The notes under the pieces were generated by a model. That model searched no databases and was not told where the DNA came from. It worked only from the letters and a program-made list of their open reading frames with translations. Below are positions 26,970 to 37,856 of a stretch of DNA of 64,000 nt, in pieces. The DNA lies in assembly GCF_001693385.1 (NCBI RefSeq), contig NZ_CP016428.1, positions 7,988,001-8,052,000 of the forward strand, written 5' to 3'. The translations under genes were made by a program, and so were the position numbers. Numbering within the stretch: the first letter of the stretch is position 1; each line of letters begins with the position of its first letter. Source of the DNA: Bradyrhizobium icense (lineage in GTDB: Bacteria; Pseudomonadota; Alphaproteobacteria; Rhizobiales; Xanthobacteraceae).

Positions 26970-27320
26970 ATGATCATCGCGCGGGCGCTTCTGTTCGCTG
27001 GCCTGATATCGGCATTTGCGGGCGCCGCGGCGGGTCCGGCGATGGCGCAGGCCTGTACGCGTCAGGGCGTGGATGTAAGCTGCGACGACGGCCGGCGCGG
27101 CATTTTCGCGGGCGACGCGATCGTGTGGGCCGACGGCTCGCGGTCGAGGCTGGCCTCGCCGCATCCGAGCGTCATCATCGGCAACAAATCGTCCGTCGTC
27201 ATCGGCCCCGGCGTGTTCGCCGGTACAGGCAAGGGCGGCGGCATGGTGCCGATGGAGAATCCGAGCGCGCCGAACAAGGCGCGCTGCCCGGTGCTGGATG
27301 GCGTGTCGTATTGTTATTGA
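26970..27320 (+). CDS. Small secreted protein of unknown function
   Basis: A 116-residue predicted periplasmic or secreted protein. The ATG at 26970 follows GGAGG by 7 bases and starts a signal peptide (MIIARALLFAGLISAFAG, cleavage near AMA-QA at residue 26). The mature part has four cysteines in two pairs (ACTRQGVDVSC near the front, RCPVLDGVSYCY at the end) and a Gly-rich middle (GVFAGTGKGGGMVP). I recognise no named family. It stands alone between tRNA-Ser and the convergent otsA. An in-frame ATG 30 bases upstream is less likely. Confidence 0.65.
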   Translation: MIIARALLFAGLISAFAGAAAGPAMAQACTRQGVDVSCDDGRRGIFAGDAIVWADGSRSRLASPHPSVIIGNKSSVVIGPGVFAGTGKGGGMVPMENPSAPNKARCPVLDGVSYCY

Positions 27321-27397
27321 CGTGCGGTCGCTTTAGGGCTGCCTAGCACCCCTACATCGAACCCTCATGGCGAGGAGTAGCGCGGTTGATCTGGGCC

Positions 27398-28855
27398 CTA
27401 ATGATATCGCGCGCTGTTGTTGGCGGAGCGAAGCGGCCATAGCGCAGGCTCCGTCATGACAGGCTCCAGTTCGCAGCGATCGAGCTGGCTTTCGCGCAGC
27501 GCGTCGGTGAAGTCGGCGAACCATTGCTGGATGGTGTGACCGCGCAGCTTCGCCATCATCGCCTCCCAGCGCATCCGCCGTTCGGTGAGCGGCATCGACA
27601 GCGCAATCGCGATGGTGCGCGCCATGCCGTCGATGTCGTGCGGATTGACCAACAACGCAGTGTCGAGTTCGTTGGCGGCGCCGGCGAATTTCGACAGCAC
27701 GAGCACGCCGGGGTCGACCGGATTTTGCGCGGCCACGTATTCCTTGGCGACGAGATTCATGCCGTCCTGCAGCGGCGTCACCACGCCGACCTGCGCGGTG
27801 CGATAAAGGCCGGCGAGCACGGCCTGGCCGTAGCCCTTGTTGAGATAACGGATCGGCGTCCAGTCCACTTCACCGTGAACGCCGTTGACGTCGCTGACCA
27901 GCCTTGCGACCTCGCTCTGCAGATTGCCGTAGGCTTCGATCGCGCCGCGCGACGGCGTTGCGATCTGCAGCAGCGACACCGTGCGCGCCAGCGACGGGTG
28001 CAAGGTCCACATCCGGTCGAACGCCTTGATGCGGTTGATCAGGCCCTTGGAATAATCCAGCCGGTCGACGCCGATCGCGAGCTTCTCGCCGTTCAGGCTG
28101 CGCCGCAGCCGCGAGACATCCGGATGGGTCGACGCCTTCGTCGCCAACTGCGCGAATTGCTGGGGATCGATACCGATCGGAAATACCGCGGCGCGCGTGC
28201 GGCCATAGCGCGAAATGATGACGCCGTCATGCACGACGAGGCCAAGATCGGACTGCGCGTAGGACAGGAAGTTCTCGCAGTCTTCCTCGGTCTGGAAGCC
28301 GATCAGGTCGTAGGCCAGCATCGCCTCGATCAGATCGCGATGATGCGGCACGCCTGATATCACCGAACGGGCCGGCCACGGTGTGTGGAGAAAGAAGCCG
28401 ATCGGCTCGGCGACGCCGAGATCGCGCAGTTCGGCGCCGAGCGACAGGAAATGGTAGTCCTGGATCCAGAACGCCGAATCTGCCTTTCGGAATCGCAGCA
28501 GTGCGCGCGCCATGAAGGCGTTCACTTCGCGATAGCTGAGATAGTCCTCCTGCGATGCGCGGATCAGATCGGCGCGCGAATGCAGCGCCGGCCACAACGC
28601 GGAATTTGCAAAACCTTCGTAGTAGCCGCCGTAATGCGCGGCCGGCAAGTCCAGCATCGCCAGCGCGCCGGCGCCGAGCGCTTCGATCTCGGCAAATGGT
28701 TCCTTCTGGTTCCCGTCGCGGACCCTTCCGCTGGAGCCAACCCAAATAGCGCCCGACTTCTCGACGATCGGCAACAACGCAGCCGCGAGTCCCCCCGTCA
28801 TGGGTTCGTTGGGTTTTCCGCGCGAAACGCGGTTAGAAACGACGACGAGGTTCAC
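27398..28855 (-). CDS. otsA: Trehalose-6-phosphate synthase
   Basis: Cytoplasmic GT20 glycosyltransferase of 485 residues that makes trehalose 6-phosphate from UDP-glucose and glucose 6-phosphate. Visible signatures: N-terminal VVVSNRVSRG and MTGGLAAAL (donor/acceptor loop), WIQDYHFLSLG (usually VHDYHL), FFLHTPWPARSV, GVDRLDYSKGLINRI and PLQDGMNLVAKEYVAAQ. Length fits bacterial OtsA. It lies about 200 bases downstream of otsB on the same strand, so synthase and phosphatase likely share a transcript and make the osmoprotectant trehalose. The C-terminal 30 residues are not conserved in my memory of the family. Confidence 0.93.
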   Translation of the reverse strand: MNLVVVSNRVSRGKPNEPMTGGLAAALLPIVEKSGAIWVGSSGRVRDGNQKEPFAEIEALGAGALAMLDLPAAHYGGYYEGFANSALWPALHSRADLIRASQEDYLSYREVNAFMARALLRFRKADSAFWIQDYHFLSLGAELRDLGVAEPIGFFLHTPWPARSVISGVPHHRDLIEAMLAYDLIGFQTEEDCENFLSYAQSDLGLVVHDGVIISRYGRTRAAVFPIGIDPQQFAQLATKASTHPDVSRLRRSLNGEKLAIGVDRLDYSKGLINRIKAFDRMWTLHPSLARTVSLLQIATPSRGAIEAYGNLQSEVARLVSDVNGVHGEVDWTPIRYLNKGYGQAVLAGLYRTAQVGVVTPLQDGMNLVAKEYVAAQNPVDPGVLVLSKFAGAANELDTALLVNPHDIDGMARTIAIALSMPLTERRMRWEAMMAKLRGHTIQQWFADFTDALRESQLDRCELEPVMTEPALWPLRSANNSARYH

Positions 28856-29052
28856 AGGTCCCCTCCCGTTGATACGCCCGCATTAACAGCCATTCATCAA
28901 TATGGTTCCTGATCACCCTTTCAACGAATTGAAACCAAATTCGGGCTGCGGCGCGCAGGAACTCACCGGAACTCACGAAAAATAAAATTTGGTCGCGAAC
29001 CGCGGCATCAAGCGCGAGAATCTATGTTCGAATCTCGTCGACATGAGAAACA

Positions 29053-29898
29053 TTATGGCAGCGATGCGTCCCTTTCGTCATCAAGCAGGTGTGTAAGGAA
29101 TTCCCTGACGTCGCTTGGCGCATCGAAGTGCCCGGCCACGCCCGTGGCGCGACGGCCGACCGAGAAAGCAAGGCCATCGAGATCAGGCATGATTGCAAAG
29201 ACGCTCTCGTCGGTGACGTCGTCGCCGATGAAGAACGGACGGCGCCCCTTGAACGGCTCGCGCGTCATCAATTCGCGCACGCCGCTCGCCTTGGTGAAGC
29301 CGGAGTGCTTGATTTCGCAGACGCATTTGCCGGGCAGCACCTCGATCGGCGCATTGGGAAGATCGGCCCTGATCAGCGACACCGCGGCATAGATCGCCTT
29401 CTCGGCATGCGGCGCGAGGCGATAGTGCAGCGCCAGCGAATAGCCCTTGTCCTCCAGCAATATTCCCGGACTCAGCTTTGCGATCGCCGCCAGCCGGCGC
29501 TTCAACTCCTTGTCCATCGGCGGGGCGTGGGCGGCCACCGCCTCGCTGTCAGGTTCGATCCGCATTTCGGCGCCATGGCCGCCGACCGCCGGGAATTGAT
29601 CGGGCGCGAATATCAGGTCGATATCGTTGAGCGAACGCCCGCTGACCAGCGCCAGCGCGCCATTGGTCCGGACCAGCAGACGGTTCAAGGTCTTCGCCAG
29701 CCCCGGCGGCACCCAGACTTCGCGCGGCGTCGGCATCAGATCGAGCAGCGTACCGTCGATATCGAGCAGAATGGCTGATTCGCTCAAATGCGGCACCAGC
29801 GAGCGTGGCACCGGTACGGTTTCCGGCGCGGCATCGTCTTCGCGAGCAATATCGTCTTCCAATGACATTTCGGCCAGATCCTGATTCATGTCGTCCAT
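29053..29898 (-). CDS. otsB: Trehalose-6-phosphate phosphatase
   Basis: HAD-superfamily phosphatase of 281 residues that removes phosphate from trehalose 6-phosphate. The HAD motif I is ILLDIDGTLLDL (nucleophile Asp near 46), then LALVSGRSL (motif II), the cap with VGGHGAEMRIEPD, and motif IV FFIGDDVTDESVF. An acidic N-terminal extension of about 35 residues precedes the domain. The start lies 7 bases past the stop of the MFS gene, so MFS-otsB-otsA is probably an operon. Confidence 0.92.
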   Translation of the reverse strand: MDDMNQDLAEMSLEDDIAREDDAAPETVPVPRSLVPHLSESAILLDIDGTLLDLMPTPREVWVPPGLAKTLNRLLVRTNGALALVSGRSLNDIDLIFAPDQFPAVGGHGAEMRIEPDSEAVAAHAPPMDKELKRRLAAIAKLSPGILLEDKGYSLALHYRLAPHAEKAIYAAVSLIRADLPNAPIEVLPGKCVCEIKHSGFTKASGVRELMTREPFKGRRPFFIGDDVTDESVFAIMPDLDGLAFSVGRRATGVAGHFDAPSDVREFLTHLLDDERDASLP

Positions 29899-29904
29899 TT
29901 CATC

Positions 29905-31404
29905 CTACTCCACACATGCGAGCGGCCGTGCGACAGATTCGAGCGATTTTCGCTCGGCCGCAATGGCATACCGCCACGCGACGGCGGCGGCCACGATCAT
30001 CAATGCCGACCCGAACAGGTAGCCGGCGAAAACGCTGTTGCGCGATCCGGTATCGACCAGCGCACCGAACAGCGCCGGTCCAGCCACGCCGCCGATGCCC
30101 GTTCCGATCGCGTAGAACAGCGCAATTGCGAGCGCGCGCACCTCCAGCGGAAACGTCTCGCTGACGGTCAGATACGCCGCACTCGCCGCCGGCGAGGCAA
30201 AGAAGAAGATCACCATCCAGGCGATGGTCTGGGTCTGCGCACTCAAGGCGCCAATCGAGAACAAATAGCCCGACAGCGCGAGCAACAGGCCGGAGATACT
30301 GTAAGTCGCCGCGATCATAGTGCGACGGCCCAGCGTGTCGAAAAGCCGGCCGAGCAGCAGCGGCCCGAGGAAATTGCCTGCCGCAAAGGGCAGAATGTAC
30401 CAGCCGACATCGTGTGACGGGATGCCGAAGAAGTCGGTCAGCACCAGCGCGAACGTGAAGAAGATGGCGTTGTAGAAGAACGCCTGCGAGGCCATCAGCA
30501 CAAGTCCAACCAGTGAACGCTGCCGGTAGGTCGTGAACAACGTTCTCGCCACTTCGCCCAGCGGCGTGTGGCTGCGCATCCTCAGCCTGATCTTCGGGAA
30601 CACCTCATCGGCCGGATGATCCGGGTGTCTCGTCGACGACCTTTCAATGCCGTCGACGATCGCGTGCGCCTCTTCGGGACGGCCATGGATCATCAGCCAA
30701 CGCGGGCTTTCCGGAATCCACATCCGCATCACGAAAATGACCAGGCCGAGAGCGGCGCCGATGAAGTAGGCCATCCGCCAGCCGAGATCAGGCGCGAGCA
30801 CGTTGGGATCGAGCAGCACGATGGCGGCGACCGCGCCGATCGCAGCCCCAATCCAGAAGCTGCCGTTGATCACGAGATCGGTCCAGCCGCGGTAGCGCGC
30901 CGGCACCAGTTCCTGGATCGTCGAATTGATCGCGGTATATTCGCCGCCGATGCCCGCCCCGGTCAGGAAGCGAAACAGCGCGTAACTCGCGACGTTCCAC
31001 GACAGCGCCGTCGCCGCGGTTGCAGAGAGATAGACCGCCAGCGTGATGAAGAACAGTTTCTTGCGCCCTATCCGGTCCGTCAGCCAGCCGAAGCCGAGGG
31101 CGCCCAGCACAGCGCCGGCGAGATAGGCGCTGTTGGCGAGACCAACGTCGAAATTCGAAAACTGCAGCGTCGGGCTTTCCTTCAGCGCGCCCGACAAGGC
31201 GCCCGCCAGCGTGACCTCCAGCCCGTCCAGAATCCAGGTGATGCCGAGCGCAGCCACGACGCGGGTATGAAAGCCGCCCCAGCGCAGACAATCGAGCCGC
31301 GTTGGTATGCTGGTCTCGATGACGCGGTCGTTATTCTGGCTCAGCGGTGCAATGGGCGTACTTTCAGCCACTGCCACACCTTGCCGTATCGCTTTCGCAT
31401 CCAT
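29905..31404 (-). CDS. MFS transporter, metabolite:proton symporter type
   Basis: Inner-membrane transporter of about 499 residues with 12 predicted helices. The N-terminal domain has TWILDGLEVTLAGAL and the loop GFGWLTDRIGRKKLFF (MFS motif A), then GIGGEYTAINSTIQELVPARYRG, matching the sugar/organic-acid porter family; the second copy of motif A is LGRLFDTLGRRTMI. The start MDAKAIRQG is chosen for family fit; the ribosome site is weak. First gene of the putative MFS-otsB-otsA unit, so a compatible-solute or sugar substrate is a reasonable guess, not shown. Confidence 0.83.
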   Translation of the reverse strand: MDAKAIRQGVAVAESTPIAPLSQNNDRVIETSIPTRLDCLRWGGFHTRVVAALGITWILDGLEVTLAGALSGALKESPTLQFSNFDVGLANSAYLAGAVLGALGFGWLTDRIGRKKLFFITLAVYLSATAATALSWNVASYALFRFLTGAGIGGEYTAINSTIQELVPARYRGWTDLVINGSFWIGAAIGAVAAIVLLDPNVLAPDLGWRMAYFIGAALGLVIFVMRMWIPESPRWLMIHGRPEEAHAIVDGIERSSTRHPDHPADEVFPKIRLRMRSHTPLGEVARTLFTTYRQRSLVGLVLMASQAFFYNAIFFTFALVLTDFFGIPSHDVGWYILPFAAGNFLGPLLLGRLFDTLGRRTMIAATYSISGLLLALSGYLFSIGALSAQTQTIAWMVIFFFASPAASAAYLTVSETFPLEVRALAIALFYAIGTGIGGVAGPALFGALVDTGSRNSVFAGYLFGSALMIVAAAVAWRYAIAAERKSLESVARPLACVE

Positions 31405-31601
31405 CGGATTTAGCCAATGAAAAAACACCCCGGAACGCCCCAGCCCCAGGGTTTTCACGCTCAATTGCGGCAAACATACTGCCCGCCACCGAGATAACGC
31501 CCCTCAAGGGGTGAGGTTCCGGGGACTTTCGCATCACGAAATTGCATAGCTGCTGCCGGGTGCTGTGCATTCCAGGGCATTGATGAGCAGCGGCCCATCC
31601 C

Positions 31602-31695
31602 CGTCATTGCTGCGAAGCGCAGCGAAGCAATCCATCTTTCCGCGCATGGGGTGACAATGGATTGCTTCGGATTGCTTCGCTGCGCTCGCAATTGG
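31602..31695. repeat. Palindromic repeat with GAAGCAATCC arms
   Basis: The left arm CGTCATTGCTGCGAAGC...GAAGCAATCCAT (31602-31634) is mirrored by ATGGATTGCTTCG...GCGCTCGCAATTG (31658-31694). I recognise this as a widespread Bradyrhizobium intergenic repeat. It lies upstream of the DUF3175 gene. Confidence 0.7.
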
Positions 31696-31719
31696 AGAGA
31701 TAGCGGCGCACACTCGACT

Positions 31720-31822
31720 GTCATCCCCGCGAAGGGCGGGGATCCAGTACGCCGCGGCTTATCGATTCTATCACTGGTGTCTCTAGATACTGGATCGCCC
31801 GGTCAAGCCGGGCGACGACAAG
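31720..31822. repeat. Palindromic repeat with GGATCCAGTA and ATACTGGATC arms
   Basis: GTCATCCCCGCG...GGCGGGGATCCAGTA (31720-31749) faces ATACTGGATCGCCCGGTCAAGCCGGGCGACGAC (31787-31819). The internal hairpins CCCGC..GGCGGG and CGCCCGG..CCGGGCG resemble the REP-like elements common in this group. It directly follows the repeat at 31602; together they fill the gap between the divergent MFS and DUF3175 genes. Confidence 0.7.
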
Positions 31823-31967
31823 TGAGTATGCATTTGCGATCTCGCGACATGAATTGCCCGAGCTCAATGCCAACGACAAGACGTCGATCAAGTCCATGAT
31901 CACGGCAATCGAAGGGAACCGAACAACCGGGCGACCGTTTTCGGCAAAACAGCAAATGGAGCCGATC

Positions 31968-32318
31968 ATGGTCGAACGACGGAAGACCACACCACGAAAA
32001 ACCGCAGCCCGGAAAACCAGCCGCAGGACGACCGCGAAGAAATCATCGCCGAAGCGGTGGTCGCAACGCGTGACACGGGAGAGCGATGCGCTCGATCTGA
32101 AACGCGGCGTCTTCAAGCAGACCAGCGCGAAGAAGATCGCAGCGTCGCTGAAGCGCTCCGCCGAGCATAGCTCGCGCCGCAAGTCAGGCGCATATCGATC
32201 GGCGCTGTCGATGCTGACCTTCTATATCAACCGCGCCGGCAAGACCTTGCCGCAAACACAGCGCGCGCGGCTGGAGCGCGCGAAGGTGGAGCTGAAGCAC
32301 CAGTTCGGAAGGGAATGA
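31968..32318 (+). CDS. DUF3175 family protein
   Basis: Small basic protein of about 116 residues. The ATG at 31968 (MVERRKTTPRKTAARK) has GGAG 6 bases before it. The first 30 residues are a Lys/Arg/Thr-rich tail resembling nucleic-acid-binding extensions. The conserved body reads RWSQRVTRESDALDLKRGVF, IAASLKRSAEHSSRRKSGAYRSALSMLTFYINRAGKTL and ends in a helix, matching DUF3175 as I recall it. No function is established. An in-frame ATG at 31854 would add an unrelated 38 residues. Confidence 0.75.
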   Translation: MVERRKTTPRKTAARKTSRRTTAKKSSPKRWSQRVTRESDALDLKRGVFKQTSAKKIAASLKRSAEHSSRRKSGAYRSALSMLTFYINRAGKTLPQTQRARLERAKVELKHQFGRE

Positions 32319-32324
32319 TTCTTC

Positions 32325-32443
32325 GTCGTCCCTGCGAACGCAAGGGACCCATACGCCGCGTCCATCGCAAAGGGCGTGCGGCCAGTTACGCGCCAAACAA
32401 AGTTCAGCAGTGGTTATGGCCCCTGCTTCCGCAGGGGCGACGG
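32325..32443. repeat. Palindromic repeat downstream of the DUF3175 gene
   Basis: GTCCCTGCGAACGCAAGGGAC (about 32328-32348) and GCCCCTGC/GCAGGGGC (32419-32438, perfect 8-bp stem, TTCC loop) bracket a spacer. It resembles a Bradyrhizobium repeat of the form GTCCCTGCG...GACCCATA. It sits between the convergent DUF3175 and chemoreceptor genes and may also act as a terminator. Confidence 0.6.
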
Positions 32444-32459
32444 CGAGAGGGATTGCCGA

Positions 32460-34496
32460 CTACGCCGCCCGGATATTCGCCATGAAGCGATCGAGCTCCT
32501 CGCGAAGCCGCGTGCTTTCGCTGGATAGCGTGCGCGCCGAATTCAGCACTTCCTCCGAGGCCGATCCGGTCTCGGTCGCGCCGCGGTTGACGTGCATGAC
32601 GTTGGCGGCGGCCTCCTGCGTGCCTTGCGCGACGTTCTGGACGCTGCGCGCGATTTCCTGCGTTGCCGAGCTCTGCTGCTCGACGGCGCTCGCGATCGTC
32701 GCAGCGATGTCGGAGATCCGGCCGATGGTGCCGCCGATCTCCTTAATCGCGGCGACCGATTCCTGCGTCGCGCCCTGCATGCCCGAAATGTGATTGGAGA
32801 TCTCGTCGGTCGCCTTCGCGGTCTGGCTGGCGAGCGATTTGACTTCGGATGCAACCACGGCAAAGCCGCGGCCGGCATCGCCGGCACGCGCCGCCTCGAT
32901 GGTGGCGTTCAGCGCCAGGAGGTTGGTCTGCTCGGCGATTGCCGTGATCAGCTTAACCACGTCGCCGATCTCCTGCGCGGCCCGCGACAGCTTGCCGATC
33001 CGCCCGTCGGTCTGCTCAGCCTGACGCACGGCGGCTTCCGCAATCTGGCTGGATTCCTTGACGCGCCGCCCGATCTCGTCGACGGAGGCCGACAATTCCT
33101 CGGTCGCGGATGCCACCGACTGCATATTGGTCGAGGCTTCTTCCGAGGCGCCGGCGACCTGGCTGGAGAGACTCTGGGTGGTTTCCGCCGTCCGCGTCAG
33201 CTTGCCTGCTGCGGATTCGAGCTGCACGGCCGAGGACGACACGTTGGAGACGATGGCGCCGACGGCTGCTTCGAATTCGTCGGCGAAGCGAATGAGTTCG
33301 GCGCGGCGCGCGGCGCTCGCCGCCTTGCTCTGCGCCTCCTGGGTGGCGGCGTCGCGCTCGGCGCGGGCGATGGCCTGCACCTTGAACTCCTCGACCGCGC
33401 TCGCCATCTCGCCGAGTTCGTCCTTGCGGCCGAGGCCGGGCAGCACGATTTCGAAATTACCGGCAGCGAGTTCGCGCATGGCATTGCACATCGCGGTCAT
33501 CGGCCGCGAAATACCTTTGCCGAGGAAGAAGGCCCAGACACAGCCGAGCAGAAAGCCACCGGCGGCAAGGATCAGGATCAGCCGTTCGGTCTCGCCGATC
33601 GTTGCATCCGATTCGGCCTCTAACCGCTTCTGATCGGCGAGCAAGTCGGACTTCATCGCCGCCGAGCCCTTGTTGATGGCGGCGGCCGATTCCGTCATTT
33701 CCAGCGTCAGCTCGTCGATCTCCTTGGAATTGTCGACCAGCTTGGCGAGCGCCTTCTGGTATTCTTCCAGCAGACCTGAGATATCCTGGACTCCCTGGCG
33801 AATCTTGTCGTTGTTCACCGGGATCGCCTTCAACGAGTTGCCGAGAAATTTCAACCGCGCGAGTGCGCTGGATGCGACCGTTTTGTCCGAGTTGATGACG
33901 AACGTGTTGGCTAGCCCGACCACGGCCTGAAACTCATCGGCCACTTTTTTTGCGCTGAAGGTGACCGCCTGAAGCTCGGATTCGTCGGCGTCGCTGGGGA
34001 GATCGTCGAGCTTGTAATAGAGCGACTGGCCGCTGCGCATCAGTTGGTTCTGCGCGATCCGCGCGCTCTCGTCCTTGACCTTGAGGATGTCGGCGAAGAT
34101 CTTGGTGAAGGCGCGGAACTCCCGCTCCAGTTTCGCAACCTGTTCGAGCCGCGTCGGATTGGTGGTCCCCTTCATCGAGGCGATGATTGCGTCCTTCAGG
34201 CCGGCTTCGGCGGCCAGCGCCGCCTTGCCATCCTCTTCCTTTCCGGTCGCCACGAAATAGCGGGCGAGCGAGCGGTAGGAGATCAGCTCGCGGTCGATGT
34301 CGCGCGACAGGTCCGCCTCCAGAACGCTGCGCCGGTAGGACTCCACGCCGGCGGAAACCCGCTCGAATCCGAGATAGGCAAACCCCATGCTGGCGGCCGA
34401 AATCGCCAGCACGACGGCAAAGCCGAGCATGATCTTGGCGCGGAACCGCAGAGTCGGGAGCCTGAAAGACGAGCCGCTACGCTTCAGAAATCGCAC
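32460..34496 (-). CDS. Methyl-accepting chemotaxis protein
   Basis: Transmembrane chemoreceptor of 678 residues. Transmembrane helix 1 (about 23-45), a mainly helical periplasmic sensor of about 260 residues (a four-helix-bundle-like domain rich in [12 protein letters not shown] helices), helix 2 (about 305-327, [20 protein letters not shown]), HAMP (about 328-380) and the cytoplasmic signalling bundle. The hairpin tip reads [31 protein letters not shown]. There is no C-terminal NWETF-type pentapeptide for CheR docking. The ligand is unknown. It is a single gene flanked by repeats on both sides. Confidence 0.92.
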   Translation of the reverse strand: MRFLKRSGSSFRLPTLRFRAKIMLGFAVVLAISAASMGFAYLGFERVSAGVESYRRSVLEADLSRDIDRELISYRSLARYFVATGKEEDGKAALAAEAGLKDAIIASMKGTTNPTRLEQVAKLEREFRAFTKIFADILKVKDESARIAQNQLMRSGQSLYYKLDDLPSDADESELQAVTFSAKKVADEFQAVVGLANTFVINSDKTVASSALARLKFLGNSLKAIPVNNDKIRQGVQDISGLLEEYQKALAKLVDNSKEIDELTLEMTESAAAINKGSAAMKSDLLADQKRLEAESDATIGETERLILILAAGGFLLGCVWAFFLGKGISRPMTAMCNAMRELAAGNFEIVLPGLGRKDELGEMASAVEEFKVQAIARAERDAATQEAQSKAASAARRAELIRFADEFEAAVGAIVSNVSSSAVQLESAAGKLTRTAETTQSLSSQVAGASEEASTNMQSVASATEELSASVDEIGRRVKESSQIAEAAVRQAEQTDGRIGKLSRAAQEIGDVVKLITAIAEQTNLLALNATIEAARAGDAGRGFAVVASEVKSLASQTAKATDEISNHISGMQGATQESVAAIKEIGGTIGRISDIAATIASAVEQQSSATQEIARSVQNVAQGTQEAAANVMHVNRGATETGSASEEVLNSARTLSSESTRLREELDRFMANIRAA

Positions 34497-34631
34497 GTCA
34501 CACCCCGTTTTCGTTCTGAAAAACAGGCATCGGAGGCCCAGCCCCCGATCCGGTGCGCAAAGTTAAGGCAGAATGGATAAGGGCGGGTAAATCCCGGGCA
34601 AAACTTGCAAGGGTGCGGGTGACCGTCTCTT

Positions 34632-34791
34632 ACCCTCCCCTGGAGGGGGAGGGTCGGCGCTCACGAAGTGAGCGGCGGGGTGGGGTGACGGTCTCTCCAC
34701 ATCCAACAGTGCCCGGGTGGAGAGATCACCCCACCTCGTTTCGCATTTCGCTTCGCTCATGCGAGCCGACCCTCCCCCTCCAGGGGAGGGT
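34632..34791. repeat. 160-bp palindromic element, copy A
   Basis: Terminal arms ACCCTCCCCTGGAGGGGGAG and its mirror (CTCCCCCTCCAGGGGAGGGT) bound a 160-bp unit with internal hairpins (GCTCAC-GAA-GTGAGC and GGGGTGGGGTGA...TCACCCCACC). A second, inverted and closely similar copy lies at 43490-43651. Copy A is between the chemoreceptor start and the coxS gene. Confidence 0.9.
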
Positions 34792-34927
34792 GACAAGATT
34801 CGCATCGCGAGTCTCTGCGCTTGCGCCAATGTCATCACAATGACAGGGCCGACCAAAATCCTAGTTGCAAGTTCCCTCGCCGCTGTTTCTAATTGGAATA
34901 ATTATAAAACATCGGGAGGTACCACGC

Positions 34928-35416
<489 letters not shown>

Positions 35417-35499
35417 AGCCGCGCACGGCCAATTCAGAATTCAAGACCGCGTTTCGGAAGAAACAGCGGAAACAACAATTCCGGTCGGGAGGACACACA

Positions 35500-37839
35500 A
35501 TGGGCGTTGAAGGCATTGGCGCAAGCGTCGTGCGCAAGGAAGACCGCCGTTTCATCACAGGCAAGGGCCGCTACGTCGACGATATCAAGCTGGTGGGCAT
35601 GACCCACGCACACTTCATCCGCAGCCCGCATGCGCATGCGAAGATCAAGAGCATCGATACCTCGGAGGCGATGAAGATGCCGGGCGTGGTCGGCGTGCTG
35701 ACCGGCCAGCAGATTGTCGACGACAAGATCGGCAATCTGATCTGCGGCTGGGCGATTACCTCCAAGGACGGCACGGGCATGAAGATGGGGGCATGGCCGG
35801 CCATGGCGCCGGAGACCGTGCGCTTCGTCGGCCAGGCGGTTGCGGTGGTGATCGCCGAGACCAAGAACCAGGCCCGCGACGCGGCTGAAGCCGTGGTCGT
35901 CAATTATGAGGAATTGCCCGCCGTTCCGGACATCCGCGCCGCGATCGCGCCGGGCGCGCCGCAATTGCACCCGGAGGCGCCGGGCAACGTGATCTACGAC
36001 TGGACCATCGGCGACGAGGGGGCAACCGATGCAGCCTTCAAATCGGCGGCCAATGTGGTCTCGCTCGACATCACCAACAACCGCCTGGTGCCGAACGCGA
36101 TGGAGCCGCGCGCGGCGATCGCCGAGTATAACGAGCCGGAAGAGCACTTTACGCTCTACACGACATCGCAAAATCCGCACGTCGCCCGCCTCGTGCTGTC
36201 GGCGTTCTACAACATTGCGCAGGAGCACAAGCTGCGGGTGGTGGCGCCGGACGTCGGCGGCGGTTTCGGCTCGAAAATCTTCATCTACCCCGAGGAGATG
36301 GTGGCGCTGTGGGCCTCCAAGAAGGTCGGCCGTCCGGTGAAATGGACCGGCGACCGCACCGAAGCCTTCCTGACCGATGCCCATGGCCGCGATCATCTGA
36401 CCAAGGCGGAGATGGCGCTCGACAAGGACAACAAGATCACCGGCCTGCGGGTCAAAACCTACGCCAATCTCGGCGGCTACATGTCGCTGTTCTCCTCCTC
36501 GGTGCCGACCTATCTTTATGCGACGTTGCTGTCGGGCCAGTACAACATTCCCAACATCTTCGCCGAAGTGATCAGCGTCTATACCAACACCGTGCCGGTC
36601 GACGCCTATCGCGGCGCAGGACGCCCCGAAGCAAGCTTTGTGGTGGAACGGTTGATGGAAACGGCGGCGCGGCAGTTGAAGGTCGATCCGGCCGAGTTGC
36701 GGAAGAAGAATTTCATCACGCAATTCCCGCACCAGACGCCCGTCATCATGGCCTATGACATCGGCGACTTCCACGCCTCGCTCGATGCCGCGATGAAGGC
36801 GATCGATTATGCCGGCTTCCCGGCGCGCAAGGCGAAAGCCAGTTCCGAGGGCAAGCTGCGCGGCATCGGCGTTTCCTGCTACATCGAGGCCTGCGGCATC
36901 GCCCCGTCAAAGGCGGTCGGCAGCCTCGGTGCCGGCGTCGGTCTGTGGGAATCCGCCGAAGTGCGCGTCAACCCGGTCGGCACCATCGAGATCCTCACGG
37001 GATCGCACAGCCACGGCCAGGGCCACGAGACAACGTTCTGCCAGCTCATCGCCGAACGCCTCGGTGTTCCCATCAGCCAGGTCCAGATCGTTCATGGCGA
37101 TACTGATAAAGTGCAGTTCGGCATGGGCACGTATGGCTCGCGCTCGGCGGCAGTCGGCCTCACCGCAATCCTGAAGGCGATGGAGAAGGTCGAAGCCAAG
37201 GCCAAGAAGATCGCGGCCCATCAGCTCGAGGCATCCGAAAACGACATCGTCATCGAGAACGGCGAGTTCAAGGTCGCCGGCACCGACAAGTCGTTGGCGC
37301 TGCCGATGGTCGCGCTCGCCGCCTACACCGCACACAATCTGCCTGACGGCATGGAGCCCGGCCTGAAGGAGGGCGCGTTCTACGACCCGACCAACTTCAC
37401 CTTCCCGGCCGGCGCCTATATCTGCGAAATGGAAGTCGATGCCGGCACCGGAAGAAGCACCTTCGTCAACTTCGTGGCGGCGGATGATTTCGGCCGGCTG
37501 ATCAACCCGATGATCGTCGAGGGCCAGGTCCATGGCGGACTTGCCCAGGGCATCGGCCAAGCGCTGCTGGAGGGCGTGGTATACGACGCTTCCGGCCAGC
37601 TCGTGACCGCGTCGTTCATGGACTACACCATGCCGCGCGCGGACGACCTGCCCTCCTTCAAGCTGTCGCACACGACGACGCTATGTCCGGGCAATCCGCT
37701 CGGCGTCAAGGGCTGCGGCGAAGCCGGCGCGATCGGCGCATCGGCCGCCGTCATCAACGCCATCACCGATGCGATCGGCAACAACAAACTGGAAATGCCG
37801 GCGACGCCCGATCGCGTCTGGCATGCGATCCACGGCTAA
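35500..37839 (+). CDS. coxL: Molybdenum hydroxylase large subunit (form II CoxL-like)
   Basis: Molybdopterin-cytosine-dinucleotide-binding catalytic subunit of 779 residues, full length for the family. The active-site loop reads AYRGAGR (Tyr370 to Arg375), the form II signature; true CO dehydrogenases (form I) have AYRCSFR, so CO oxidation at CODH rates is unlikely. Mo-cofactor motifs include GGGFGSKIF and the catalytic-Glu region [11 protein letters not shown]. Substrate unknown; possibly an aromatic, aldehyde or N-heterocycle hydroxylase. S-L-M gene order also fits form II. A ribosome site GGGAGG lies before the ATG. Confidence 0.9.
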   Translation: MGVEGIGASVVRKEDRRFITGKGRYVDDIKLVGMTHAHFIRSPHAHAKIKSIDTSEAMKMPGVVGVLTGQQIVDDKIGNLICGWAITSKDGTGMKMGAWPAMAPETVRFVGQAVAVVIAETKNQARDAAEAVVVNYEELPAVPDIRAAIAPGAPQLHPEAPGNVIYDWTIGDEGATDAAFKSAANVVSLDITNNRLVPNAMEPRAAIAEYNEPEEHFTLYTTSQNPHVARLVLSAFYNIAQEHKLRVVAPDVGGGFGSKIFIYPEEMVALWASKKVGRPVKWTGDRTEAFLTDAHGRDHLTKAEMALDKDNKITGLRVKTYANLGGYMSLFSSSVPTYLYATLLSGQYNIPNIFAEVISVYTNTVPVDAYRGAGRPEASFVVERLMETAARQLKVDPAELRKKNFITQFPHQTPVIMAYDIGDFHASLDAAMKAIDYAGFPARKAKASSEGKLRGIGVSCYIEACGIAPSKAVGSLGAGVGLWESAEVRVNPVGTIEILTGSHSHGQGHETTFCQLIAERLGVPISQVQIVHGDTDKVQFGMGTYGSRSAAVGLTAILKAMEKVEAKAKKIAAHQLEASENDIVIENGEFKVAGTDKSLALPMVALAAYTAHNLPDGMEPGLKEGAFYDPTNFTFPAGAYICEMEVDAGTGRSTFVNFVAADDFGRLINPMIVEGQVHGGLAQGIGQALLEGVVYDASGQLVTASFMDYTMPRADDLPSFKLSHTTTLCPGNPLGVKGCGEAGAIGASAAVINAITDAIGNNKLEMPATPDRVWHAIHG

Positions 37840-37856
37840 CGAGGGAGGACTTAATC

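Noticed and set aside
35434..36774. 446-aa minus-strand open frame
   Set aside because: Antisense to coxL; a frame effect of high GC content.
35500..37839. Carbon monoxide dehydrogenase large subunit
   Set aside because: The active-site loop is AYRGAGR (form II) and not AYRCSFR, so CO dehydrogenase proper is not supported.
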